This document shows positions 26,629 through 38,237 of a stretch of 64,000 nt of DNA, piece by piece. The notes beneath the pieces are model-generated. The model saw nothing but the letters and a program-made list of their open reading frames with translations. It was not told the DNA's origin and ran no database searches. A program made the translations under genes and the position numbers. Origin of the DNA: Microplitis mediator (lineage: Eukaryota > Arthropoda > Insecta > Hymenoptera > Braconidae); NCBI RefSeq assembly GCF_029852145.1, contig NC_079978.1, forward strand, positions 4,650,001-4,714,000. Direction: 5' to 3'. Each line of letters opens with the position of its first letter. Position 1 is the first letter of the stretch.

Positions 26629-27321
26629 TTAAGTAAGACGATTTTGTTGATAGTAATTATGTTTGGTTAACACAATATTGACAGCATTGAAACAAGCTTG
26701 CAAAATATCGTTAAAACTCTTTTGTCCGTCCACAACAGTCACAAAATTTTTATGTATTCTAATAATATCTTCAATATTACGGAGAAATTTTCTAATACGA
26801 ACATGAACAGCCTCCTCAGTGTCATCAAATCTGTCATTGGCGACGATCCGTCCAGACATTTTGTCTTCGAGCATTTGCTTACTCGCCCAAATATAAAGTA
26901 CCAAATCAGGATTTTTAATTTGACTACGTAACAGACGTGCTTCATGTTTAGTTCTCGGATAACCAATTATCATAAAACCCGGGGATTCATCGAATTCCAA
27001 CATTTTTTGTTGAATCATCTTGAAAATCACTTCGCCCGGAATATTACGACCCTTGAGCATTATTTTTTTGAATTTTTTACCACGTTCCGTGTCAGCAGAT
27101 ACTTCTAGTCTGATTAATTCCGAGCATGTAATAGAGGTGAGTCCAAATTCCCCGGCTAAACTTTTTCCAAGACGCGTTTTGTCGACCCCTGGACCGCCGA
27201 TTATACAAACAATAGGTACTGGTATATTAGCAAGCCTACTTGTATCAACAAATGGGTCTATAGATATGTCAATTATCGAAGTTGAATCTTGGGTTGATCT
27301 GCTCGACCAGCAACATCCCAT
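26629..27321 (-). CDS. Adenylate kinase-like protein, N-terminally acylated, altered P-loop
   Basis: Single-exon gene for 230 residues. The adenylate kinase fold can be followed from end to end. A P-loop-like GGPGVDK lies at about residues 42-48. The NMP-binding stretch at about 65-110 has the LIR-EV arginine (R71) and a RGKK-F--IM-KG pattern. GYPRT at 120-124 has R123. The lid and following helix at about 156-180 have SGR, DR-DD-EE and VRIRKF. In the family these parts transfer phosphate between ATP and AMP. The P-loop is unusual: the family GGPGSGKGTQ reads GGPGVDKTRL, so the glycine before the lysine is Asp and the usual GT after it is TR. Activity may therefore be weak or lost, while the arginines that bind nucleotides remain. 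The N terminus MGCCWSS fits N-myristoylation of Gly2 plus palmitoylation of Cys3/Cys4, which would place it on membranes. The start has an AAAATGG context. It is head-to-head with the gene at 28.4 kb. The lack of introns could mean a retrocopy. The family is sure, the activity is not. Confidence 0.88.
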   Translation of the reverse strand: MGCCWSSRSTQDSTSIIDISIDPFVDTSRLANIPVPIVCIIGGPGVDKTRLGKSLAGEFGLTSITCSELIRLEVSADTERGKKFKKIMLKGRNIPGEVIFKMIQQKMLEFDESPGFMIIGYPRTKHEARLLRSQIKNPDLVLYIWASKQMLEDKMSGRIVANDRFDDTEEAVHVRIRKFLRNIEDIIRIHKNFVTVVDGQKSFNDILQACFNAVNIVLTKHNYYQQNRLT

Positions 27322-28418
27322 TTTATTTTACTATTTATTTTTATGCACTACAATTTAATTACTGTCGTTAATTAATTTTCAAAATTTTTTAAAAAAATGT
27401 AATTATAACCTTATTGACAATTTGATATTTACTGTTTACTCGTGTGCCATGAACATAGCCACTAAATTAATATATGAACAATCGATTCTTTTTTTTTTAA
27501 TTTTTTTTATTATAGATTATTTAATTAAGTAGTCTTGGTTTTTTTTTTAACCCAAAAAAATTGCGAGTCGTTCGAATAACAATAAATGAATTAAAAATGA
27601 ATGGAAATTTGTGAGGTAATTTTAATTTTTAACGATAAACAATTTAATGCTTGTATCATACATATGTATGAATATATTTATGTTTGCAAGAGGTTCAAAA
27701 CCGCACATAAATGCAACACGCTCTCATCGTTAATCAAACTTTGGCTTTGCTTCTGCTGCGGCTAATTACGAATCTCTTATTCATAAGCGCGTATCCTAGT
27801 TACATCAATAATATAATCCTGAATTGTAATTAAAAAAAAAATGAAAACTGTCAATTTTATTTCTTTTTTTTCTACTAACAATTCAAGTTTGAAATTAATA
27901 TAAAAAAAAAATTAACTAATAATAAATGAATGGACATTTATATTAATATTTAAATTTTCGAGATGGCATGGAAACAAAAATGAAATTTAATATCCTAACC
28001 TTTTTTTTTATTATTTATTTTAATGAAGGGAATGAGTTGGTTGTACCGCTGGCTGTAGCGGAAGTAAATTTAAAATGATTATTGCGGATGACCGGATACA
28101 AAAAATGTAGAACGTGAAATGTTTATTTCAAGGAAAAGATCAAATATATTGTTTGCTATTTTATTTTTAAATAAACTTTTTTTTTTTCATATATTTAATG
28201 CCGGAACTTTGAATTTCTCAAGGCGTCGTCTTACAATTCAAGTCTAACTGCTTGGGTTTTTTTTCACGTTCAACTGAGAATATGAAACTTTTGTTTCTTG
28301 TTCTCTTCTCAAGGAGCTAAAACATTGAAACAAGAGAACAAAGAAAGAAGCCAAAAGTATAAAAAAATAAGTACACAAAAAGAACAAAAAGAGGTAAATA
28401 AATAAAAAATTTTGAGTC
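27322..28418. promoter_or_regulatory. Shared 1.1-kb region between two divergent genes
   Basis: Separates the start codons of the adenylate kinase-like gene (minus) and the helical-protein gene (plus), so both promoters must lie here or in untranslated exons. AT-rich. I saw no clear TATA-initiator pair. Confidence 0.45.
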
Positions 28419-29145
28419 ATGGGAGTGGGTACGTCAGTTCAACAAAGTGTTACTCTGGAATGGCTCATGTCTGAATCACATCGAGTAATTCGACAATTAT
28501 CATCATTAATATCCGTCACCCGTGAAATAGTTATCACTGAATTGGATAATTTGGATAATCGTGCACAAACAGAAGTAAATTATTCAAATTTATTATTAAT
28601 CCAAGTACTTAATTATCTATATGTTTAACATATTTGAAACTTTGAACTAGATTGTAAGAGCAATAGCGTACACAAGAGATTACCTCGTGGAATTAGCAAA
28701 TATGGATGAAATTGCGAAAATGTGCGTCGATAAAAAAACACCAGAACTAGATAATATGCAGCGAACAATGAAAGAAACACTTGTAACGTGTTACAAAAAA
28801 TATACCGTCGAACTAGATAAAATATGTGAGGAGAGATTAAAATTGCACAATGAAGCGTTACAATTAAAAGATCAAGCTGACAAAGTTTTTGCAGATTGTA
28901 TGCGCAGTGAAAATCGTTTGGCTTGTTTAAATAAAAGTCTCTCTAGTTTAACAACGAATGTTAATGCACTTGCCAAAAAAATTGACAGCAATTTCAGTCT
29001 CGAGTATAAAGTTAAAAAGCGCATTATCATGAAATTTTTGGAGTGCGACAAAAAAATTTTACAGAAAGTATTCAAAGCAGGCTGCTCTATTATTGGGGAT
29101 GTTAAGAAATGTATTGAGCATAATGATATACCGGAAGTTAATTGA
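28419..29145 (+). CDS. Two-exon gene, unknown alpha-helical protein with myristoylation-type start
   Basis: Exon 1 is 28419-28574 (52 codons) and exon 2 is 28651-29145, joined in phase 0 across a 76-base intron that starts GTAAAT and ends CTAG. The joined protein has 216 residues. Without this intron the two open frames look like separate small ORFs, the second with no ATG at its start. I do not recognise the family. The N terminus MGVGTS fits the N-myristoylation rule (Gly2, small residue at 5, Ser6). The rest is highly charged and looks helical, with coiled-coil-like stretches (LDKICEERLKLHNEALQLK; a second rich in leucine and asparagine). There is no transmembrane segment. It has five scattered Cys and ends in an acidic tail (EHNDIPEVN). 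The divergent neighbour, an adenylate kinase-like protein, also has an acylation-type N terminus, which suggests but does not show a shared membrane site or expression. Confidence 0.75.
28575..28650 (+). other. Intron of the unknown helical-protein gene
   Basis: 76 bases, GT...AG, phase 0. The first exon frame would run only 17 codons into the intron before a stop, and the second exon frame is open from the acceptor without any ATG until within the exon. Both facts support splicing here. Confidence 0.75.
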
Positions 29146-29215
29146 GGATGATAAGTAAAAATAATATTAACACTGGAATATTATTTTAAAAGAATGCCAA
29201 GTTTGTAGTGTTAAA

Positions 29216-29437
29216 ATGTACCTGAAGATCGTAACGTTTTTTGCCCTACGAAAGAAAATTTGGAAAGTAAAATCTATTGGATGACTAGATTTCTAAAATA
29301 TTTCGCACGTAGATGCTAATATGTCAGCCGAAAATCTTAAGCCAACCCTTACCTCCGAAATTACGCCTTCAGCAGTCAAATTTCATCAACTTTTTTCATG
29401 TTCGTTGCTCGAAAAACGTTTCGATCTTCAGGTAGAT
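29216..29437 (+). mobile_element. hAT-like small inverted-repeat element, copy C
   Basis: 222 bp with ends ATGTACCTGAAGATCG and CGATCTTCAGGTAGAT. Flanking octamers GTGTTAAA and GTATTAAA agree at seven of eight bases, supporting the 8-base target duplication. It lies 70 bases after the stop of the helical-protein gene and before its likely polyadenylation signal. Confidence 0.8.
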
Positions 29438-29529
29438 GTATTAAACTTATTTTTAATCGATGTAGTAAAATTAAAATTAGTGTTCAATTAAAATTTTTCT
29501 AATTGTTTTTTTTTGTGCTTGTTAAGTTA

Positions 29530-29535
29530 AATAAA
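29530..29535 (+). terminator. Possible polyadenylation signal of the helical-protein gene
   Basis: The first clear AATAAA after the stop at 29145. If used, the 3' untranslated region would include a complete hAT-like small transposon (29216-29437). Confidence 0.35.
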
Positions 29536-31303
29536 AAGTTTTTTTAGCCGTGCGAAGCAAGTCATTGAGATGAAAACTATGCCAATGAAAATTAAACTTG
29601 TTCCGAGTTGGCACTCAAACTCAGAGAGATATTTAATTGATTTAGGTACTTGAGCGTACGATAAACGACTATCCCATAGGATTTACGAGAATGCAACCAC
29701 ATGATAGAATTCCCCAAGTATCTGAAACGTTAGTTTTGTTTTGTGGCTGTCTATAGCTCCAAGTTCTCATATACATATGATATATAACTAACAATTATTA
29801 ATTATATCTCACTTATATATAAAATAAGCTTTTTAATTTAAAAATACCAATTAACTCCCGACAATTTTTATGAACTTATTACCGGCTTTTTGAAGCGAAT
29901 AGAAGTAAGAAACTTCTTTCGTTAACTTTCGTTGAAGTACTTTTGTAATTTTTTTTTAAATCCTTCGGCATTTTAAAAGTTTATTAAGAAACCTTAATTG
30001 AAATTTTTACCTGTTTATATATACATTATTTATATATATATATTACTTTAAGGAATTTTCTCATTGCATACCTGCGATAAACTTCTAAAAACAGCTTTTA
30101 TTTATAAATAAAATAAATTATTTTAACTGCGATAATAAAAAAGTTATCAAGTGAACATAAAATTGATGAGGATGAATTTTTAAAAATATATAAAGAAAAT
30201 AAGTATACAGTACTGACTGTAATTGTCAGCGTTCATTATTATTATTATGAGTATTAATTTTTTTTTTTATTTTTTTTATCAAATAAAAGACTAAAGCAGA
30301 TCAGAAAAGTTTAATAATCGTATTGTCGGCTGACTTTGTTCAGAGTTCGGTAATACTCTTCACATTAACCAGGTAGTTACGTCGTACTTTTGTTATTATC
30401 AGACAAAAAAGTAATTAAACCGTCGTAGAGGGATGAAGCAAACGAGGAACGCGAAAGCAAAGGAAAATGCGGAAAAATAATAATTATAGAAGACGATCGC
30501 TGTCGTACAAAAGATGTTGATAATCACTACTACAAGAATGTTCCCTGCTGTAAGATATTTGTAGATGTATATAGATGTACATGGATAGTTGGTGATAAAT
30601 GAAAAAGTTGTATGTATGCGTCGAGTGTAAGAGCAGGTGGAATTGAGCAAAGAGAGTTTTCATTAATATAAATGGACTACTAAGACTTTCTAACTTGGTA
30701 AATTAGTTCTGCTGAAAATTAAGTTGAAAATGCTACTTTCATTAATGTCTTAGTGATTTTAAATGGCTTACACGTTATATTACAAATTAAAACAAACAAC
30801 TCACTTAACTTTGAATATTTTATCTAAATTAATACTGTCTGCTGCTTCTGTTAAAAAATACGCTTTCATTTATTTATTGTATTTTCTTTATCCATAATTT
30901 TACTTAAAAAATTCCATTAAAAATATTCCGAGACTGATAAATTATTTATTTGTTATCTATAGTAAAATTCAATGATTTTTATAATAAATACTTTAATTAG
31001 TATGCAAGTGTACGTAAATTTGTTTATGACCTCAATCCTCTTAACTTCCTTAAATTTATTGCCTTCTACTGTTTTCTCGAGTTACTATTGTGAATATTCG
31101 GACAAAAACGTTGAATAATTAAGTAAGATAAAATAAAATAAAGTATAAATAATTATTTATAGCGAATACAAACACAGCACTCGTTAAATTAATTAATATT
31201 ATTTTTTGTTAATTTATTTAACGAAATACGGGAAGGAATTTCATTTCTCTTGGCTCGCGTTCTTGCAGATTCTGCAACCGAGTATAGGATGAGATAGAGA
31301 TGA

Positions 31304-31322
31304 AGAGAGAGAGAGAGAGAGA
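31304..31322 (+). repeat. GA dinucleotide microsatellite
   Basis: Nine GA units in a row; simple repeat. Confidence 0.85.
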
Positions 31323-31807
31323 AGCTTTGACACGGAGAATCTAATTAGAGGTGACAGGCAGCAACCAAGTAGTACCTACGCTCTTACCCTCACAGTGATT
31401 AACTTCTTTGTAGATAGTAGAGAAGGGAAGTTGTCTCATTAACTAATTAGTCTTGAGAGCTGTACACATATATAGATGGATAAATATATACATCAAAGAT
31501 AGTGTCACTGGATATGTATGTATGTATGCACGGTGGTTCAAAACTAGTCTCAATCTTCTTACATGCGGCGTGAAACAATTATCTCATGGTATTTACTGTC
31601 TAGAAGTATGTTCTGTAAAGTGTTTGGCAAAATACTTAGATGCATCACTAGATTAAATTTTAATCTTACATACACACATACATGGGGGAGGTGAACAATG
31701 TTATACAACTATGAACGTGCAATAATGTAGAATAATTTAGTGTCGGGATGAGGAATGAAATGTGACATTATGAAATTTCATAGGCACGTGAATTTATCCT
31801 GGGACTA

Positions 31808-31862
31808 ATAGTAATAGCAGTAGTAGTAGTAGTAATAGTAGTAGTAGTAGTAGTAGTAATAA
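31808..31862 (+). repeat. AGT trinucleotide microsatellite
   Basis: About 18 units of TAG/AGT with a few AAT interruptions. No ORF depends on it. Confidence 0.9.
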
Positions 31863-34140
31863 GGCTGCGGATCTAAATGTACGTGCCGTGGTGAAACCGC
31901 AAGCAAATTCCGCGATCACAAATCTAAATTTAAATTGTATCATCATGGCGTTGAGCAAGCAACCCAGCTACAATTTCAAGGAATGGAATTATAATCATGC
32001 GATTGACATTTTCATTTCTTTATTCAACTATTCCAATTTTAAAAGACATTTTTTTATGTCAGATATTCATGGAAAATGTTTGTGATATTATTAGAAAATA
32101 AATTCAATGTTAAACAGCTGAAAAAATATTATTCGAGTTTATTTCCCGCAGTTTTCAACGGATGTCAGCATTTTGAACTCTAATCTGTCTAATTTTTGAG
32201 TTACGGAGCACAGAAATGTTCAGGGCTGGCTCACAAAGTTAATGATTTTCCGCATTTTTTTTTATCACTATAGAACTTTTTGCGTAAATTTTTTGAAGTA
32301 GATTTAGAAGTATTAAGATTTAAAAGTATTCTAAGTATCTATAAAATATTATTATATTAAACGCGTATTTAAATAAATTTGTAAAGCAAACGATTTCTTC
32401 TTAATTTATTAAAATGCATTCAATTCTATGAATTTTTTATAGCCAACATGATTTCGAGTATTCTCATAATTAAAAAAAAAAAAATAAATATATCTATTTT
32501 TATTTTCCGATGTACATATTATGTACTCTATTCGTGTTCTTCAACTACTTCGAAAACAACGTATCTTTAATCACCGAAATTACCTACAGTAAATTAAATT
32601 CCCGGTTCTAGTCAATGTTCACATAAATCGCTATATTTTTTGTACCCGCGATGCCGAAGGCAATAAAATTTTATCTCTTATCTAGATCCCATTTAACGTT
32701 ATCTAACTACCAACGCGACTCGGCGATCAGACCCAATATATTTGTAGGAAGCAAATATTCACAGCGTACGAATTTGACAATATCCGTCATACGAGTAGCT
32801 GCTGTATATAGTTCGGCAAACTATACTATTATCTACAACGGGTTTTGATATTCGTAAATTATCCGAACCGACGTTATCAGTAACTGAAACGACGCGACAA
32901 CGAATGAATCGGTTTGTCTATAATCGATCGTTGGTATGCCTCACTGTCGTTTTCTATGTCACATTATTTAACAAATAATGAATGTTTCATTTTATAATCC
33001 GACTTAAATGGGCTCTTTGCACGCAGAAAAATATATAAGGGAAAAAAAAATTGTTTAGTACGTTTTATGCTGAATCAAGGTGCTTCAAAGTCTGCCACGA
33101 GGTCAAGGGCCGTTAATAAGAATCTGTCGCAGCTGAATATAAGTACCCTCTCTTAAAATCTCACAGACTTTCATGACCCTCTTTTAAAGAATATTCCTCC
33201 GTTAGATATATATACATAATAACAAAAGTCAGTCATTATTTTTTTATAAAAATTTTCATTCATTAGAAAAATCTCAGCACATTATATTTAATGGAACCTT
33301 TCATTTTATTAGGGCGCTTTTTAAGATGAATGACATAAAGAAAAATTCTTTCTAAAAGTTTATTTTTAAATTAAATAAAAAAAAATTTCATTCAATACGA
33401 TTAATTTAGAATCTTTTCAACAGAACCAACTATGAATTTAATTGTAAATCTTTTATTTTTATTTTATGGTCAGACTCTTTGATTGGCGAATTAACACGTC
33501 ATAAAGTTATATAAGTAATAAGCAAAGTTGACAGCAATAAAAAGCAACTGCAGCAAGAGTCAAAATCAACTTTTCATTAAATAAGAAGACGAGAAAAGTT
33601 AATGACTTGAAATTAGATGCTTCTGGTATATTAAACCGAGGATGCAAATTGCTTCTGGAAATCAATTTAATCTCGGATAAATTAGAGTTACCTAGTGGTA
33701 ATTGAACTATATAAATTGCTCACTAAGATCGAATTAACAAGCTTTAATGTTCAAAAATGCTGATAAAAAAATATTCATAAAAATAAATTTAAATTTAATA
33801 CTTGCACGAACATTGTTATAATTTTTTTTTTTTTCGTCACGTTAAAAATTTATTTAATCACAATACCGATTGAAATTATGTATAAATATTTATTCATTTG
33901 AATGATTTTTATCATACCTCAGTAGTTTTCAATCAATGTTTCATCGTTTTACGGCTTAACAAATATTGAAATTCATACACAACTCGTTAGTAATACGTGA
34001 CGCGATTGATTGTAGTTCGGTTTTAAATTCTACACTTGTATTTATTTATTGGTTGTATCAAAAATTTGAGTGGTTTATTATCAGCGAGTTCACTCCAGTG
34101 GTTAACAATAAAATGGTATTGAGACTTCGGGCTTGCGGTG

Positions 34141-34215
34141 ATAGCCGATGGGTATAGCGAAGCGATGGTTCCAGTTATTCATGATTTGGGTCACAAATCG
34201 AAATCGATCCTTAGC
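34141..34215 (+). repeat. tRNA-derived SINE-like remnant
   Basis: GCCGATGGGTATAGCGAAGC resembles a tRNA 5' half with a degenerate A box, and GGGTCACAAATCGAAATC sits where the B box and T arm would be. A G/C-richer tail follows to about 34300. The arms do not pair well, so it is not a working tRNA. Confidence 0.35.
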
Positions 34216-34299
34216 CACTAAAGAGAAGACCATCGGTTCTCTGTGCTTTTAAAAACTGTATTCAACTGTAATCCAAGATACCCGAGCGGATCATCTTCC

Positions 34300-37200
34300 A
34301 CATGAAATGTATCTCGCTCATCTCTTTCATTTCTTCAGCATAATGCATCTTGATAAGTAACACAAAAAATTTTGTCTAAAAAAAATGATTGGAAAAATAA
34401 AAAATTTATTCCCTCGAAATTACTGAAGATAATAATGATAATAGAGTGGTGTGCGTTCATTTTTTGCTTCGAGAAATATATATGAAACTATCAAGATCAC
34501 TTTGTGTGTACGTCTGAGTTTTTTCTATTATTATTCTTATTTTCTTTTTACAACACGTGAATGTAGAAATACCGAATAAAGAAGCATCGACTCTAAAGTG
34601 AAGAGCAATGGAGAAGATTTCTCGTGGGATTCAACTTAAGCCAATTCTGTTTTTTTTTTTTCTAAATTTCCTTCTTTACAGCAATCTATTTTCCTTTCTC
34701 ATCAGCCTCGCTGGCTTTTTCTATCAACATCCAATACGAAATAGACTTTAGAATATAGATGAAAATTTTGCTGGCTGATGAACACATATAGGTTGGCGCG
34801 TATGTAAAAGAGAATAAATAAAAATACGAAAATACGTAAGAAAAGGAAGAAAACACTTCTGCTTTTAATTCTTTGTCCCTTAGAAAAAAAAAAAAAAAAA
34901 GATATATGCGTAAAGTGCATTTTATGATAAAAGCTCGAAAGAAGAAAGCAAGAAGACGAGTCTGCACTTGAATGCTATGAACCAATTTACGTATTCGAAA
35001 GATGCCGTCTACGAACTTGGTAATTATCATATAAATTACTACATCTTATATAAATATATATATAGATATGTATATACATTAGTACCAGAGCAAGCTGTAA
35101 CCTCTTACAATTCCAATGCATAAACTTTTCGTTCTAAATACTTTGAATGTACGTATTTCATGTTTCCTATCCTTGTTTGCCCCCAATTTTCTTATAGCAG
35201 AAAATATTTAAATAGTCGCAGCAATCTTTGTAACTGATGTTTTCAATTTTGGTAATATTACGAAGGATATTTTTTAGACCTTCAATTGAAAACTTTGAAA
35301 TTTTGCTTTATTTTCAGCGAAAGGTAAATGTTATAGTAGACGTAGAAAATTTCTAGTAGTATGAATTTCCTATTTTCTCACTGGAAAAACAGGGTGAATA
35401 TTGTGTGCAGATGGTAACAACGATAACAAAAGGGAAGTTGCTGTTGATAAAGTGAAATGGGGGTTGTATTAAGGGATGAGAAGAGCGATAAAAATGTTTG
35501 AAAACAGCAGCAAGGTTAGACATCTGCATTACCGAAAAAAGCTGAGCTTGCGAAGGTCGGTAATGTTGATATAAAGCATGAAAGCTTTGAAGACGGTTGG
35601 TACAGAAGAAATTTTATGGTAAGACAGAAATTTTTTGTGAATTTTTTATCTTTGTCTCGTATGAAAAAAATTTTTTTTTGTTTTGTTTTGTTAGCAACAT
35701 TTTAATGAAAATTAAGCCCGATAAATTATGAAGTTTTTTCATTGTTATATTTATAGCTGAGTGTAGAGAAAAATTTACTAATTATGTAAGTTGCTTAATT
35801 ATTTATTTAATAAATATTACGGTAATAGCTCTAGGTGAGGCAATGAAGTTAATGGAGTTTATGACGCTGTATTTTTTTGTTGTGAACAAAAGTTTTAATC
35901 TAGGTTATTGGCTAATGAAAACATCAACAAAACTTTTCTACATTTATTTTCATTAGCTTAGAATTCAGGATGAAAATACTTTTCTTTAATAAAATACAGT
36001 ATTTTTTTATAAACGAACTTTAGTGAAATTCCCGTTAATTTTAACACTAAATAAAAATCATTAAGTTTTTTTTTCATTTTAACATTTTTTTCACAATTTT
36101 TCAAGAACGTATTTTTGCAAAATGATTAAAATAATTTTCTGGTTTAAAAATTAATATTTTACGTTTAAAAAAACTGTTGATGTTAACGCCATGCATATAA
36201 AATGTTTTAAAAATTAAATTCGTAAACGTAGACCACATCAAATGATAAAATATAAATCAACATGCTAAAGTACTTATAATTCAATTTTACGGAAAAAAAT
36301 AACCGATTATTTTTTCATAGATAATAAATGTCAATTTCATATTAAATTTATCCCTGCACTTCAAAATACATATATAAAATATAGATAAAATTATGTTAAG
36401 CTTTTTATTAATAAATTCTTTATGCAAAAACTGAAAATTTTCGAAATGTTTAGAATCCCTATTTTGTTAAGGTTGCGAAAATTTGTAAAAATTTAAATGA
36501 TAGCCATAAATTTCTTAATGACTACAATAAATATTTAATGGTAAATGATCGATGCGAAAAAATGTATTTTTTGAAATAATATTTCCGTGAATAATTTTAA
36601 ACGATCAGTACTCATGCGAGAATTTTGTTTAATGGACTCGCCATATGCAGTTAATTATTCTATTTTAGCGGAGCTTATATCTGGAATAAAGCATTTTTAT
36701 TTTATTTTTGAAACTATATCCCGGTATCTCTGATTCAGAGCTGTATCTTTTCTGCTAGTATCTGATTTTTTTTAATTGGTCTTATTTTAATGTCTGATTG
36801 AAAAATATAATAATGAAATACTATATTTTTATTCAGAAAAAAATTAACAACAAAAAAATTGTATCTAACTATTAAGGGGTAAAATGATAACCGATCCTTT
36901 AATTTAATTTTCCCCAAGAATGAAGGCTTGAACAATCGAATATACAATTTATCGATAATTCTTGAAAACTTCGTTTTCTAAAAAATTTCGGATTTCCATA
37001 AAAATGAAAATTTATACTCATTGTATGTGTGCAACAACAAAAGTTTAATTTATTTTTTTGAGTGAGAAATAGAATCGATGTTTGCCCTCAAGCTATAAAT
37101 GCACTCGATTTTAAGAAAAGTAATTTCTTACTCTTGAAATCGATTTTCATTTCTATTTTATTCGACTGTATTATCATAGAATGTATTCAACTTTAGTAGG

Positions 37201-37333
37201 ATTCAATTTAACAACTGAGCAATGTATACTGAATTAATCATAGGTTTTTCTTTACCATCAATTGATTGATCTATTCAAATAGATTTATTGTGAAATTAGA
37301 AAATGCATCTAAAACCTCAAGCACAGATAGTTA
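34300..37333. other. AT-rich non-coding DNA
   Basis: Frames at 34686-35030 and 36735-36947 are low-complexity. Nothing supported. Confidence 0.5.
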
Positions 37334-38237
37334 AGGTAGTTCCAGCATGAAACCACTTTTCGACAGATTCGGCTGAAATTATTTTTTACAGGTTTAGAAT
37401 AGCTTTATTTATGAATTCCTAAAATTTAATAATTTGTGACCGCTTAGATCGCGAGATATTTGAAAAAAAAGTTCGCGATTTTGAGGGTCATGTCCCATTT
37501 AAAGTATGTAAAATGTCCGGTCTTTCCAACTATTTTTTATTATATTAAAAAATTCTCTCGACAGAATTGGAAAAAAAAATAGGGGAGTGTTGAAAAATGT
37601 TTTTGGAATAAGTTAAAAAAATAAAAGTAGCACCTCGCCGTTTTGCTATCGAGATATAATAATTAAAAAAAAATAATTTAAGACACATAAATGTTAACCT
37701 TAATTGTGAGTTTGTTCTGAGGTTTATTTATATTTGCCAATTTTTTTTTTTTGTATTTATTCTAATACCATTTTTTCTCTCTTTATACACAGTCTGCCTG
37801 ATGAAGTTATGAAATATAACGAAACGTTGCAGTAGTTAAAAACGTAACATTTGCTTTTATTTATCCAAGTTCCCGATAAAAAAATAAAAAAAAAAAAAAA
37901 AAAAAAAAAAAACTTAACATTTTATAACATGGATGAGATCAATTTCAATTTAAAAAAAAAATAATTTTCGATCCATTTCCAACCTGCTCACTTAACAAAT
38001 TATAGGGATCTGGCAACGCCGTAAGCAACGCTCTCTGAAATAGTGTAGAAAAAAAGCGGGAAATTCAAATCTTTCACGGTTTTAGTAAACAAAAATACAT
38101 AAACACTCAGGGCAACGTTGTCAGATCACTGAAACTAACAATATGTAATTGTATGTGTGAACGTCTGTGTGCCGAGGCTTATAAATTTTTGTCTATAGTA
38201 AATACTCTGACTATAGTATACCTCGCTGGAACTACCT
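37334..38237. mobile_element. 0.9-kb element with AGGTAGTTCCAGC terminal repeats
   Basis: Inverted 13-base ends AGGTAGTTCCAGC (37334) and GCTGGAACTACCT (to 38237), each flanked by TA. The interior has no long ORF and includes a hammerhead-like motif (37791-37850) and an A tract of about 35 bases (37878-37912), possibly from a second element inside. Confidence 0.6.
37791..37850 (+). ncRNA. Hammerhead-ribozyme-like core, probably in a retroelement remnant
   Basis: CTGATGA (37798-37804), then after one unpaired A a 5-bp stem II (GTTAT, loop GAAAT, ATAAC), then GAAA, then a perfect 5-bp stem III (ACGTT/AACGT, 12-base loop) ending GTA, an allowed cleavage triplet. This is the order of a hammerhead ribozyme. 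Such motifs occur in Penelope-like retroelements and retrozymes of animals. Stem I does not pair well in this copy (first pair A-C, only two good pairs after it), so self-cleavage is doubtful. Confidence 0.4.

Larger units (their letters stand above)
29536..34140. other. Non-coding DNA with a CpG-rich patch
   Basis: Two microsatellites, and at about 32560-32950 a patch dense in CG dinucleotides (GCGATGCCG, ACGACGCGAC), holding a 65-codon plus-strand frame from 32651 with no recognisable domain. Confidence 0.45.

Noticed and set aside
28687..29145. Separate small gene starting at 28687
   Set aside because: The first codon is GTG, not a normal insect start; the frame is explained by splicing from 28574 to 28651.
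34686..35030. 114-codon minus-strand frame rich in Phe
   Set aside because: Comes from a run of A (read as F on the minus strand); low complexity.
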